A stretch of 6,402 nucleotides of DNA from CAZJPS01 sp964548055 (GTDB lineage Bacteria > Patescibacteriota > Gracilibacteria > Peribacterales > Peribacteraceae), in assembly GCA_964548055.1 (NCBI GenBank), contig CAZJPS010000067.1:1-6402 (forward strand), given 5' to 3'. How positions within the stretch are numbered: the first letter of the stretch is position 1; every line of letters starts with the position of its first letter. Both the position numbers and the translations under genes were made by a program. The notes under the pieces were generated by a model. That model was not told the DNA's origin and did not search any database. It saw only the letters and a list, made by a program, of their open reading frames with translations. Shown here in pieces: positions 1-5,315 of this stretch.

Positions 1-55
1 GAGCAACGGTATCGTAAACCGTGGGTCACCGGTTCAATCCCGGTCGTCGGCTCCA
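1..55 (+). tRNA. tRNA-Thr(CGU), 3' part only
   Basis: The window opens inside the D-arm (GAGC, 1-4). The anticodon stem ACGGT (6-10) pairs with ACCGT (18-22) around the 7-nt loop ATCGTAA, which gives anticodon CGT (13-15), reading threonine codon ACG. A 5-nt variable loop (23-27) follows, then a T-arm ACCGG/CCGGT (28-32 with 40-44) with loop TTCAATC, the acceptor 3' strand CGTCGGC (45-51), discriminator T52 and an encoded CCA (53-55). The acceptor 5' strand and most of the D-arm lie upstream of the window. The fold of what is visible is perfect, so only the 5' boundary is unknown. Confidence 0.93.
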
Positions 56-80
56 GAGTTAAGAATCTTGAACTCTTTTT
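55..80 (+). terminator. weak hairpin with T-run just after tRNA-Thr
   Basis: AGAGTT (55-60) pairs with AACTCT (71-76), and the inner AAG/CTT extends the stem. A T-run at 76-80 follows. The stem is AT-rich and its first base is the last base of the CCA end. It may be a weak terminator or a processing aid. A much stronger terminator lies 30 bp further on. Confidence 0.4.
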
Positions 81-108
81 GTGCCATCTGTACATATCAG
101 TGTATGGG

Positions 109-140
109 CCGTTCTGATGGTACTCAGAACGGTTTTTTTG
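109..140 (+). terminator. strong rho-independent terminator of the tRNA unit
   Basis: A perfect 9-bp stem, CCGTTCTGA (109-117) with TCAGAACGG (124-132), closes a 6-nt loop. It is followed directly by seven T, one G and seven more T (133-147). This is a textbook intrinsic terminator on the plus strand, so it should separate tRNA transcription from dprA. Confidence 0.9.
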
Positions 141-145
141 TTTTT

Positions 146-175
146 TTGAAGGGGAAAATTTCATGAGACTATGTT
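146..175 (+). promoter_or_regulatory. possible dprA promoter
   Basis: TTGAAG (146-151) and TATGTT (170-175) match the sigma-70 boxes at 4/6 each with an 18-bp spacer. They sit between the strong terminator and the dprA start, where a promoter is expected. The match is weak and this is only a candidate. Confidence 0.3.
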
Positions 176-190
176 TTTTTTCTGAAATAG

Positions 191-1315
191 ATGGATTTAC
201 TGCACTCTCTACTCCACTCTTTAAACATGCATCTTCGCACAGCTCTTCTTTGGTCTCAGCTCAATATCCTCACAAAGGGGCGATACGATGCAATTATGCA
301 AGTATATGGAAGTTTAGATGATGCTGAGAAGCACGTAGGCGAAGAATTATTGCGTGGTCTTGGATGCAAAGAGGAAACAGTGAGAGCGGCTTTAATGCGT
401 ATGGAAGAATTTGATGTTGAACAGGTACAGCAAGAAATGGATGCACATAATGTGCAATGTTTAACACTGGAAGATGAGCAGTATCCAAGGAGGCTTCGGG
501 AGATTGGAGATCCGCCGGTGTTTTTGTATTACCGGGGTGATCTTTCTATTCTTGATCAACCAACAGTTGCTGTAGTTGGAACACGGAGGATGAGCCAATA
601 CGGCCGTAGAGTGGCACAGGACTTTGTTCCAACTTTTGTGCGAGCAGGCCTTGTGATTGTGAGTGGGCTTGCGCTTGGGATTGATGCAGAAGCAGCCGAA
701 GAAACAATAAAAGCGAAAGGAAAAACAGTTGCTGTATTAGGCCATGGCCTTTCTACCATATATCCAGCAAGCAACAGGAAACTTTCGGAAATGATTGTGA
801 AAAGCGGTGGATTGCTGATGACAGAATTTCCTATGCGGATGGAACCAGAAAAATTTACGTTTCCCGCTCGAAATCGCATTATTGCGGGTCTTAGTATTGC
901 GACGGTTGTTTTAGAGGCTCCCGAGGGGAGTGGATCTGTTATTACAGCCGAGCTTGCATTGGAATATAACCGTGAAGTGTTTGCTGTGCCTGGCCAGATA
1001 TTTGATTCGCAGTATGCTGGGTGTCATCAGCTTTTACGACGGGGTCAGGCACATATCGCCGTGTCGACCGCAGATGTGTTGGAAGAGATGGGAGTTATAG
1101 CCCCTTCTCTTTCTAGCCAACCGGTGTATCAGCCTCAAAATAGTGAGGAAGAAGCTGTTCTTCAAATTCTGAGCAGTATGCCTCAATCTATCGATTCATT
1201 GGCAGAGAAAAGCAGATTTTCTGTAGGCACCCTCAGCGCTACTCTCACTATATTGGAACTGAGCGGAGCAGTGCGTAATGTAGGGGCAGGGCAATGGATT
1301 AAGCTGAGCATGTAG
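191..1315 (+). CDS. dprA: DNA-processing protein DprA (Smf family)
   Basis: DprA binds single-stranded DNA taken up during natural transformation and loads RecA on it in the cytoplasm. The 374-aa product has a helical N-terminal region (about residues 14-100), a Rossmann-like DprA core (about 100-290) and a C-terminal winged-helix-like part (about 318-372). Family motifs visible are VVGTRR (128-133), SGLALGIDA (158-166), AVLGHGL (181-187), YPASNRKL (191-198), FPARNRIIAGLS (224-235) and EAPEGSGSVITAE (242-254), then EVFAVPG (262-268). Two usual family residues differ: Ala168 stands where GID-x-x-AH normally has His, and 277-281 reads GCHQL where GTNxL is usual. Length is normal for the family. 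No good Shine-Dalgarno precedes ATG 191. An in-frame ATG at 227 (Met13) would give 362 aa and still keep the recognisable N-terminal domain, so the start is uncertain. It is the first gene after the tRNA terminator. Confidence 0.95.
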   Translation: MDLLHSLLHSLNMHLRTALLWSQLNILTKGRYDAIMQVYGSLDDAEKHVGEELLRGLGCKEETVRAALMRMEEFDVEQVQQEMDAHNVQCLTLEDEQYPRRLREIGDPPVFLYYRGDLSILDQPTVAVVGTRRMSQYGRRVAQDFVPTFVRAGLVIVSGLALGIDAEAAEETIKAKGKTVAVLGHGLSTIYPASNRKLSEMIVKSGGLLMTEFPMRMEPEKFTFPARNRIIAGLSIATVVLEAPEGSGSVITAELALEYNREVFAVPGQIFDSQYAGCHQLLRRGQAHIAVSTADVLEEMGVIAPSLSSQPVYQPQNSEEEAVLQILSSMPQSIDSLAEKSRFSVGTLSATLTILELSGAVRNVGAGQWIKLSM

Positions 1316-1339
1316 CGCCTTTTGTATGAAAGGAAAGGA

Positions 1340-1368
1340 TTGTCCGTTTTTGATAGAGATGATACAGT
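1340..1368 (+). promoter_or_regulatory. candidate sigma-70 promoter before the membrane-protein gene
   Basis: TTGTCC (1340-1345) and TACAGT (1363-1368) each match consensus at 4/6 with an ideal 17-bp spacer. Transcription would start near 1375, about 9 nt before ATG 1384, leaving no room for a Shine-Dalgarno. The 68-bp gap after dprA also shows no convincing terminator, so read-through from dprA is possible. Confidence 0.4.
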
Positions 1369-1383
1369 GCCACCCTTTTAAAA

Positions 1384-2373
1384 ATGCCCGCTTTCCCTGA
1401 TATCCTCAGCCGTTTATACATGCAACTTCGCACTGCATGGCAGCCCGCTGTGCTTATTATTTTTATAGTAAGTGCTCTACTTTTTTCGGTACAAGTGGGA
1501 GGGTATTGGCATACTGAACGGATGAGGGAGAAAGTGATGAGTGAGGAAAATATGAGGAGCGATATTGATCGTTTACATGAACTTCTAGCTATTCAACGCA
1601 GTGGCACAGAAGATGTGCAGGAGCAAATTCGATTACAACAACGCAAGGTAGCAGCCAGATTCCATATGCTTGGTGGCAGAACTGATTCTGAAGAATTCTT
1701 ACTGGCTACACTTCCTTCGCGTCTTGCAACAGGTGCACTTACCTTTTTGTTACTTCTGTTTGGGTTTTGCTTGTCTGTGCGGCTGGCAATCACACACGAA
1801 AAGCGAACATTTTCTGTTTTTCTCAGCTCCGCGTCTGCTCTGTGGCCAATGCTGAAAATGGTTGTTAGTCTCCTGTTCCTTTCCTTTTTGTGGCTTCCGC
1901 TCTTTATGGTCATTTCTGCTCGTTTTGGGTGGGAATTGTTTGGAGATATGAACATGCAGTTGAGTATTTTTTGCGTATTTTTGGGGTACTTTTTAGCCAT
2001 TCTGCTTTTACCTCGTCTTCTCCTTGCTCCACTTTTTCTCTTTGAAGAAGGCCAAACTGTGAAGAGTAGTATTTTTTCAAGTTGGAATGCAAGTAGGGGG
2101 CACTGGGGTAAAATTCTGTGGAGCAGCATCGGTTTTTCTTTTGTGCTATTTACACTATCGGTTACATCCATTTTGGCTGTTCAATCTGTATTTGGCTTGA
2201 ACAAAATTTTATCTTTGGGACTTTGGTCTGTCTGCATGCAGAGTTCTGTATTCTTCTTTGCACAATTTTTGCTATTACTTACATGCGCTGTGGACGCTCA
2301 TCCTGCCTCAGAATTTTCTTCTGAAGAAAACATTGTTCCAGAGGCTACACCAGCAGTGACAAGTGCCGCGTAA
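1384..2373 (+). CDS. multi-pass membrane protein, GDPD-membrane-domain/DUF975-like
   Basis: The function is not known. The 329-aa product has about six hydrophobic segments: roughly residues 21-41, 112-136, 156-178, 195-220, 246-270 and 281-303. Between the first two lies a charged, Glu/Arg/Gln-rich stretch (about 44-92) that looks like a coiled coil of 45-50 residues. The stretch around 211-246 has an Arg-Leu-rich helix, APLFLFEEG (215-223), then SSWNASRGHWGKI (232-244). This resembles the apolar-E-G...S-W-x-x-x-R-G-x-x pattern of membrane domains attached to glycerophosphodiester phosphodiesterases and of DUF975 proteins, but no phosphodiesterase domain is present. The tail (304-329) is soluble, Ala/Glu/Pro-rich and probably disordered. 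The start at ATG 1384 lacks a Shine-Dalgarno. Met13 (ATG 1420) is an alternative and keeps every membrane segment. It lies 68 bp after dprA and converges on the slipin gene. Family placement is tentative; that it is a membrane protein is secure. Confidence 0.8.
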   Translation: MPAFPDILSRLYMQLRTAWQPAVLIIFIVSALLFSVQVGGYWHTERMREKVMSEENMRSDIDRLHELLAIQRSGTEDVQEQIRLQQRKVAARFHMLGGRTDSEEFLLATLPSRLATGALTFLLLLFGFCLSVRLAITHEKRTFSVFLSSASALWPMLKMVVSLLFLSFLWLPLFMVISARFGWELFGDMNMQLSIFCVFLGYFLAILLLPRLLLAPLFLFEEGQTVKSSIFSSWNASRGHWGKILWSSIGFSFVLFTLSVTSILAVQSVFGLNKILSLGLWSVCMQSSVFFFAQFLLLLTCAVDAHPASEFSSEENIVPEATPAVTSAA

Positions 2374-2382
2374 GCTTCACCG

Positions 2383-3150
2383 TTATTTTTTCGTAAGACC
2401 TTCCAGCGCGCGCAGAACTTCCACGGGGACCATCCATACAGTGGTATTGGATTGATCCGAGCTTATATCGTTAATGCTTTGGAGTGTGCGCAAATGTAGT
2501 GCACCAGGAGTTTTAGAAAGCATTTCAGCTGCCTTTGATACATTTTCTGCTGCTGCTAGTTCACCTTCAGAACTGATGATGACAGATTGTTTTTCGCGTT
2601 GCGCTTCGGCTACTTTCGCGATGGTTCGTTTGAGAGATTCAGGCAACACAATATCCTTCAGCTCTACGGATTGCACATCCACTCCCCATTGATCTGACAC
2701 TGTATCCACCGAGTCTCGTATTTTTTGGCTGAGCTCATGTTTCTTTCCAAGTAGTTCATCTAATGTCACTTCTCCTACAGCGTTGCGCATAGTGGTTTGG
2801 GCTAGTTGGCTTACGGCATTAAAGTAATCTTCTACTTCTATGATCGCTTTGGATACATCGATGATTTTGAAGTACAACACAGCATCAATTTTTACAGGGA
2901 TATTATCTTTTGTAATTGCTTCTTGATCAGGTACGTCTACGGCTTTCACGCGGATATCTACTTTCACTAAACGTTGAAAAATGGGGATAAGGATGTGCCA
3001 TCCAGGATTCCACATTTTGCTGTATTTACCACGCGTGAAAAGAATTCCACGTTCGTACTGATTTACTTGCCGTATCCAGCTGATAATGAATAGAGCGACA
3101 ATTCCAAGAATAATAATACCTAGAGGCATAACGTAAAATGGAAGGAGCAT
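2383..3150 (-). CDS. slipin, stomatin-like SPFH/band 7 membrane protein
   Basis: Slipins are membrane-anchored scaffold proteins that oligomerise and organise membrane domains or assist membrane proteases. Here one N-terminal hydrophobic segment (about residues 8-26) is followed directly by the band 7 domain. Slipin hallmarks, numbered from ATG 3150, include QYERGILFTRGKY (31-43), WNPGWHILIP (47-56), DVPDQEAITKDN (72-83), SQLAQTTMRNAVGE (114-127), ELKDIVLPE (163-171), a helical stretch ending in SSEGE (193-197), and LSKTPGALHLR (211-221). The C-terminus has the usual hydrophobic strand VWMVPVEVL (238-246). Length (255 aa) is normal. I prefer ATG 3150 because GGAG lies 6 nt before it. GTG 3162 would add four residues, but its AAGG abuts the start codon. 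The gene starts 23 bp after tpiA and is probably cotranscribed with it. The usual NfeD partner is not in this window. The 3' end faces the membrane-protein gene with 9 bp between stop codons. Confidence 0.92.
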   Translation of the reverse strand: MLLPFYVMPLGIIILGIVALFIISWIRQVNQYERGILFTRGKYSKMWNPGWHILIPIFQRLVKVDIRVKAVDVPDQEAITKDNIPVKIDAVLYFKIIDVSKAIIEVEDYFNAVSQLAQTTMRNAVGEVTLDELLGKKHELSQKIRDSVDTVSDQWGVDVQSVELKDIVLPESLKRTIAKVAEAQREKQSVIISSEGELAAAENVSKAAEMLSKTPGALHLRTLQSINDISSDQSNTTVWMVPVEVLRALEGLTKK

Positions 3151-3173
3151 TTCATTCTCCACCTTCTATAATT

Positions 3174-3911
3174 TTAGTCAACGAGAGATTGTGCTATGCG
3201 GATGATTTCGCCGAAAGAATTTGGTTTTAATGAAGCTCCACCCACAAGCCCTCCGTCGATATCGGGCTGACGAAGTAAATCTGTAACATTTTCTGGTTTC
3301 ATGGAGCCTCCGTATAGGATGCGAACATCATCGCGCACTGTGCGCGGCAATTGCTGACGGATAAAATAGTGAACGCTCTGCACATCTGCCGGATTTGCAG
3401 CACACTTTGTGCTATCTCCGCCACTAATGGCCCACGAAGGTTCGTAGGCTATTATTGCTTTTCCTTTCTCAAAATATTCAAGTACTGGCTTTAACTGCAT
3501 GTATAACACCTCTTGAACCTGATTGTTCTGTCTCTCCTCCAATGATTCTCCAATACACACTACAGGGATGAGTTCTTGTTCCAGTGCAGCAGCTACTTGT
3601 TTGGCTATAAAATCGTTTGTTTCTTTGTGATCGCGTCTTCTTTCTGAATGTCCGCATAGAACGTATTCGCATCCAACGTGCTTCAGCATCGCCATGGAAA
3701 CATCTCCCGTGTGTGCTCCATTTGCTTCAGGATACCCATACTGTGCTCCTACAATAAGTTCGGCTGCTAAGCAGGCTTGGATATCAAGGAATGTGGGGAA
3801 TACCACAATATCAACGGTATTGGTTGTTGCGTATGCAGAATTCCGCCCATCGAATCCCTCTGGGGGAGGGTTCATCTTCCAGTTTGCAGCAATGATACGG
3901 GTGCGAGACAC
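3174..3911 (-). CDS. tpiA: triosephosphate isomerase
   Basis: This glycolytic and gluconeogenic enzyme interconverts dihydroxyacetone phosphate and glyceraldehyde 3-phosphate in the cytoplasm. The 245-aa product is a complete TIM barrel. Catalytic residues are visible: Asn10 and Lys12 in NWKMN (10-14), His88 in CGHSERR (86-92) and Glu157 in YEPSW (156-160). Phosphate-binding motifs YGGSM (200-204) and GLVGGASL (221-228) are intact. Two features are unusual. The segment after NWKMN, normally helix 1, is short and rich in Pro and Gly (15-24). Loop 6 reads WAISGGDSTK, some four residues longer than the common WAIGTGK form. The GTG start at 3911 puts the first strand where the family has it; no Shine-Dalgarno is next to it, but an extended -10-like box lies 6 nt upstream. 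The reading frame stays open upstream to the stop of the preceding gene, with CTG as the only other possible start. Confidence 0.97.
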   Translation of the reverse strand: MSRTRIIAANWKMNPPPEGFDGRNSAYATTNTVDIVVFPTFLDIQACLAAELIVGAQYGYPEANGAHTGDVSMAMLKHVGCEYVLCGHSERRRDHKETNDFIAKQVAAALEQELIPVVCIGESLEERQNNQVQEVLYMQLKPVLEYFEKGKAIIAYEPSWAISGGDSTKCAANPADVQSVHYFIRQQLPRTVRDDVRILYGGSMKPENVTDLLRQPDIDGGLVGGASLKPNSFGEIIRIAQSLVD

Positions 3912-3917
3912 GTGTGG

Positions 3918-3926
3918 ACTGTAGCA
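3918..3926 (-). promoter_or_regulatory. extended -10-like box immediately before tpiA
   Basis: On the minus strand this reads TGC-TACAGT, a TGn extended -10 with 4/6 match to TATAAT, ending 6 nt before the GTG start codon. If used, transcription would start at or within a base or two of the GTG, giving a leaderless tpiA mRNA. The -35 position carries no good match, which extended -10 promoters tolerate. Confidence 0.4.
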
Positions 3927-3953
3927 GAGAGTGTTCCGTAGGTGCAGTGCTCC

Positions 3954-4715
3954 TTATGCAACTTTCCTTTTACTCCACCATGAGGGTGGCCATAATTTGC
4001 TTAGGAATGATTTTTTAGGTTTTGGCTCCTCTTCAGGAAGAGGTAGTGTAAAGGACTGATCTCCTGGTTTTTCTGGCGATGAATCATGCTGTTCTATGAG
4101 GGAACTATTAGTTTCAGGAATACGTTTTGCATTATATGCAAAACCCTTCTTTATGTTTTCCAACATTTCGATTGTTTGCTGGAAATCATTCATGTGTATG
4201 ACCGATTGATGTCCTTCTAGGATAATTTGTACCCTTACGGCATCCGAAGGTGTCATCCGTTTCAGCATGGATTCCGGAATGCGAACCTTCAGTATTTTAT
4301 TTTCACCGCGTGCTTTTTTCAGTGCGTCACGAAGCATGGAGATGTTTCCAACAGAGTGCGATGGGTGATTGATTGTTGTGTGCGATGAATATTGTTTTTT
4401 TTCTAAGAGGCTCAGAATTTTCTCTCTGGAATCGAGGCGTATTTTTTGTGGATTTGCTTTGATAAGGCTCACAAGGGTTTTAGCATCACTTGCATCAATA
4501 TCGTGCAATACTTGTTCTGATAATCGCAAGCGCACAGGGGTATGACCCTTTAGGATTTTGTGCAGTTCCACAATTGTTCCCTGGATTCTTTTTTTTGGGG
4601 CAACGCGATCTTCATGGCGTTCTATTAAAAGCCCCATGTCGCGTTTTGTATTTTCGTGCGCTGATAGGTCGGAAATTGTGGCAAGTGTTGCTTCTTTTGA
4701 ATGAATAGTGGGCAT
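3954..4715 (-). CDS. unknown protein with an internal 45-residue duplication
   Basis: I do not recognise this 253-aa protein. Residues 62-106 and 143-187 are two ungapped copies of one pattern: hydrophobic-Arg-hydrophobic-x-Glu, Leu at position 9, Ser-Asp-Ala at 15-17, Ile at 31 and Leu-Glu at 43-44. A 36-residue linker rich in Ser, His and Lys separates them. The N-terminus (1-50) is polar and charged. The C-terminal 45 residues are low complexity: an acidic Pro-rich stretch (LPLPEEEPKPKK, 224-235), then a short tail, FLSKLWPPSWWSKRKVA (237-253), that is basic and Trp-rich and could touch membrane or nucleic acid. No signal peptide or membrane helix is seen. The frame stays open upstream to an ATG at 4853, but that 299-aa form would run antisense through the start of rpiB; ATG 4715 lies 29 bp below a good -10 box. 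It heads the run leading to tpiA and slipin, with 42 bp to tpiA. Confidence 0.8.
   Translation of the reverse strand: MPTIHSKEATLATISDLSAHENTKRDMGLLIERHEDRVAPKKRIQGTIVELHKILKGHTPVRLRLSEQVLHDIDASDAKTLVSLIKANPQKIRLDSREKILSLLEKKQYSSHTTINHPSHSVGNISMLRDALKKARGENKILKVRIPESMLKRMTPSDAVRVQIILEGHQSVIHMNDFQQTIEMLENIKKGFAYNAKRIPETNSSLIEQHDSSPEKPGDQSFTLPLPEEEPKPKKSFLSKLWPPSWWSKRKVA
4155..4289 (-). repeat. second copy of the duplicated domain in the unknown protein
   Basis: This encodes residues 143-187. It aligns without gaps to residues 62-106: 9 of 45 positions are identical (Arg3, Glu6, Leu9, Ser15, Asp16, Ala17, Ile31, Leu43, Glu44), and many others are conservative hydrophobic swaps. The duplication is visible only at protein level, so it is old. 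Confidence 0.6.
4398..4532 (-). repeat. first copy of the duplicated domain in the unknown protein
   Basis: This encodes residues 62-106, the partner of the copy at residues 143-187. The order of elements suggests a strand (RLRL), a helix start at SDA, a second strand near KIRLD and a final helix (EKILSLLEK). Confidence 0.6.
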
Positions 4716-4743
4716 AGCGAGAACCGGTGGAAAAAGGTGAGCC

Positions 4744-4771
4744 AAAATAGAAGGAAATTTCGTAATGTCAA
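4744..4771 (-). promoter_or_regulatory. sigma-70-type promoter of the unknown protein-tpiA-slipin run
   Basis: On the minus strand a perfect TTGACA (4771-4766) is followed after 16 bp by TATTTT (4749-4744). The predicted start, near 4737, leaves a leader of about 22 nt before ATG 4715. This is the best promoter match in the window and supports the shorter start of the unknown gene. Confidence 0.6.
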
Positions 4772-4782
4772 TAAGACTTGAC
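4767..4782. promoter_or_regulatory. GTCAA-N6-TTGAC inverted repeat between divergent genes
   Basis: A 16-bp dyad with perfect 5-bp arms lies between the unknown gene and rpiB and overlaps the minus-strand -35 box. It could be an operator acting on one or both directions, or merely two back-to-back -35-like sequences. Confidence 0.3.
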
Positions 4783-4807
4783 CCTACTATCCATTTTTTT
4801 CTCGCTG

Positions 4808-4813
4808 TATAGT
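4808..4813 (+). promoter_or_regulatory. -10-like box immediately before rpiB
   Basis: TATAGT (5/6 to consensus) ends 8 nt before the rpiB ATG, so transcription would begin at or next to the start codon. The only -35-like sequence, TTGACC at 4778-4783, is 24 bp away, too far for a normal spacer. Confidence 0.4.
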
Positions 4814-4821
4814 GAGCTCCT

Positions 4822-5262
4822 ATGCATATTCCTCCTCGAGTTGCTCTTGCCACTGATCATGCTGGTTTCCTGCTTAAGGAAGCTGTAAAGAAGCATTTAC
4901 TCTCTCAGGGAATTGATGTGATTGATGAAGGGACGTTTTCAGAGGAACCGGTGGATTATCCAGCAATTATCCGCAAAGGCTGTGCGGTGGTATTGGAACA
5001 GGGCATTCCGGGAATTATTTTTGGTGGGAGTGGCATTGGCGAATCCATTGCCGCTAATAAGGTTTTTGGAATTCGTGCGGCTAGGTGCTGTTCTTTGGAT
5101 GATGCGCGCCTTTGCAGGCAGCATAATGATGCGAATGTGATGAGCCTTGGTGGGAGGATGGTGCCTGAAAAATTAGCACTTGAGATGGTGGATATATTCC
5201 TCCGTACAGATTTTGAAGGCGGCAGGCATATTGCGCGCGTGAAAGATTTAGAGCCCGCATAA
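4822..5262 (+). CDS. rpiB: ribose-5-phosphate isomerase B
   Basis: RpiB interconverts ribulose 5-phosphate and ribose 5-phosphate in the non-oxidative pentose phosphate pathway. The 146-aa product has the full RpiB/LacAB fold signature: DHAGF (12-16), VDYP (44-47), GGSGIGESIAANK (68-80), GIRAARC (83-89), HNDANV (101-106), LGGR (109-112) and TDFEGGRH (129-136). The position holding the catalytic Cys in E. coli-type enzymes is Gly68, and Glu74 matches the Glu that serves as base in the Cys-lacking Mycobacterium type. I therefore infer the Glu mechanism. ATG 4822 has no Shine-Dalgarno, but a -10-like box lies 8 nt upstream. It is divergent from the unknown gene and followed after 53 bp by rpe, whose product uses the same ribulose 5-phosphate. 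Confidence 0.96.
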   Translation: MHIPPRVALATDHAGFLLKEAVKKHLLSQGIDVIDEGTFSEEPVDYPAIIRKGCAVVLEQGIPGIIFGGSGIGESIAANKVFGIRAARCCSLDDARLCRQHNDANVMSLGGRMVPEKLALEMVDIFLRTDFEGGRHIARVKDLEPA

Positions 5263-5300
5263 GCCTGGTTTCGATTTCAATATTCAATATCCACTATAGT

Positions 5301-5309
5301 TGCTAGCAT
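5301..5309 (+). promoter_or_regulatory. extended -10-like box immediately before rpe
   Basis: TGC-TAGCAT is a TGn extended -10-like element ending 6 nt before the rpe ATG, the same spacing as at tpiA. A second -10-like TATAGT lies just upstream (5295-5300). Neither has a clear -35. There is no Shine-Dalgarno between box and start codon. Confidence 0.35.
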
Positions 5310-5315
5310 AGCGGT

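Noticed and set aside
163..321. 52-codon frame starting ATG 163 behind a GGGGAAAA Shine-Dalgarno-like stretch
   Set aside because: It lies mostly inside dprA in another frame, its product looks like random sequence (Ser/His-rich, no domain), and dprA is unambiguous there.
1318..1333. CCTTT-N6-AAAGG hairpin after dprA as a terminator
   Set aside because: The 5-bp stem is weak and no T-run follows directly.
1593..2171. 192-codon open frame on the minus strand opposite the membrane-protein gene
   Set aside because: It is a shadow: rich in Arg, Lys and Ser, no domain, and the plus-strand product has clear membrane segments.
2374..2400. Bidirectional terminator between the converging membrane-protein and slipin genes
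   Set aside because: Only 9 bp separate the stops. The T-run at 2385-2391 is inside the slipin C-terminal Lys codons, and I find no stem beside it.
4778..4813. TTGACC and TATAGT as one complete rpiB promoter
   Set aside because: The spacer is 24 bp, well outside the 15-19 bp range; only the -10-like box is retained as a candidate.
4716..4853. 46-codon upstream extension of the unknown minus-strand gene to ATG 4853
   Set aside because: It would run antisense through the start of rpiB and across both divergent promoter elements; ATG 4715 fits the TTGACA/TATTTT promoter.
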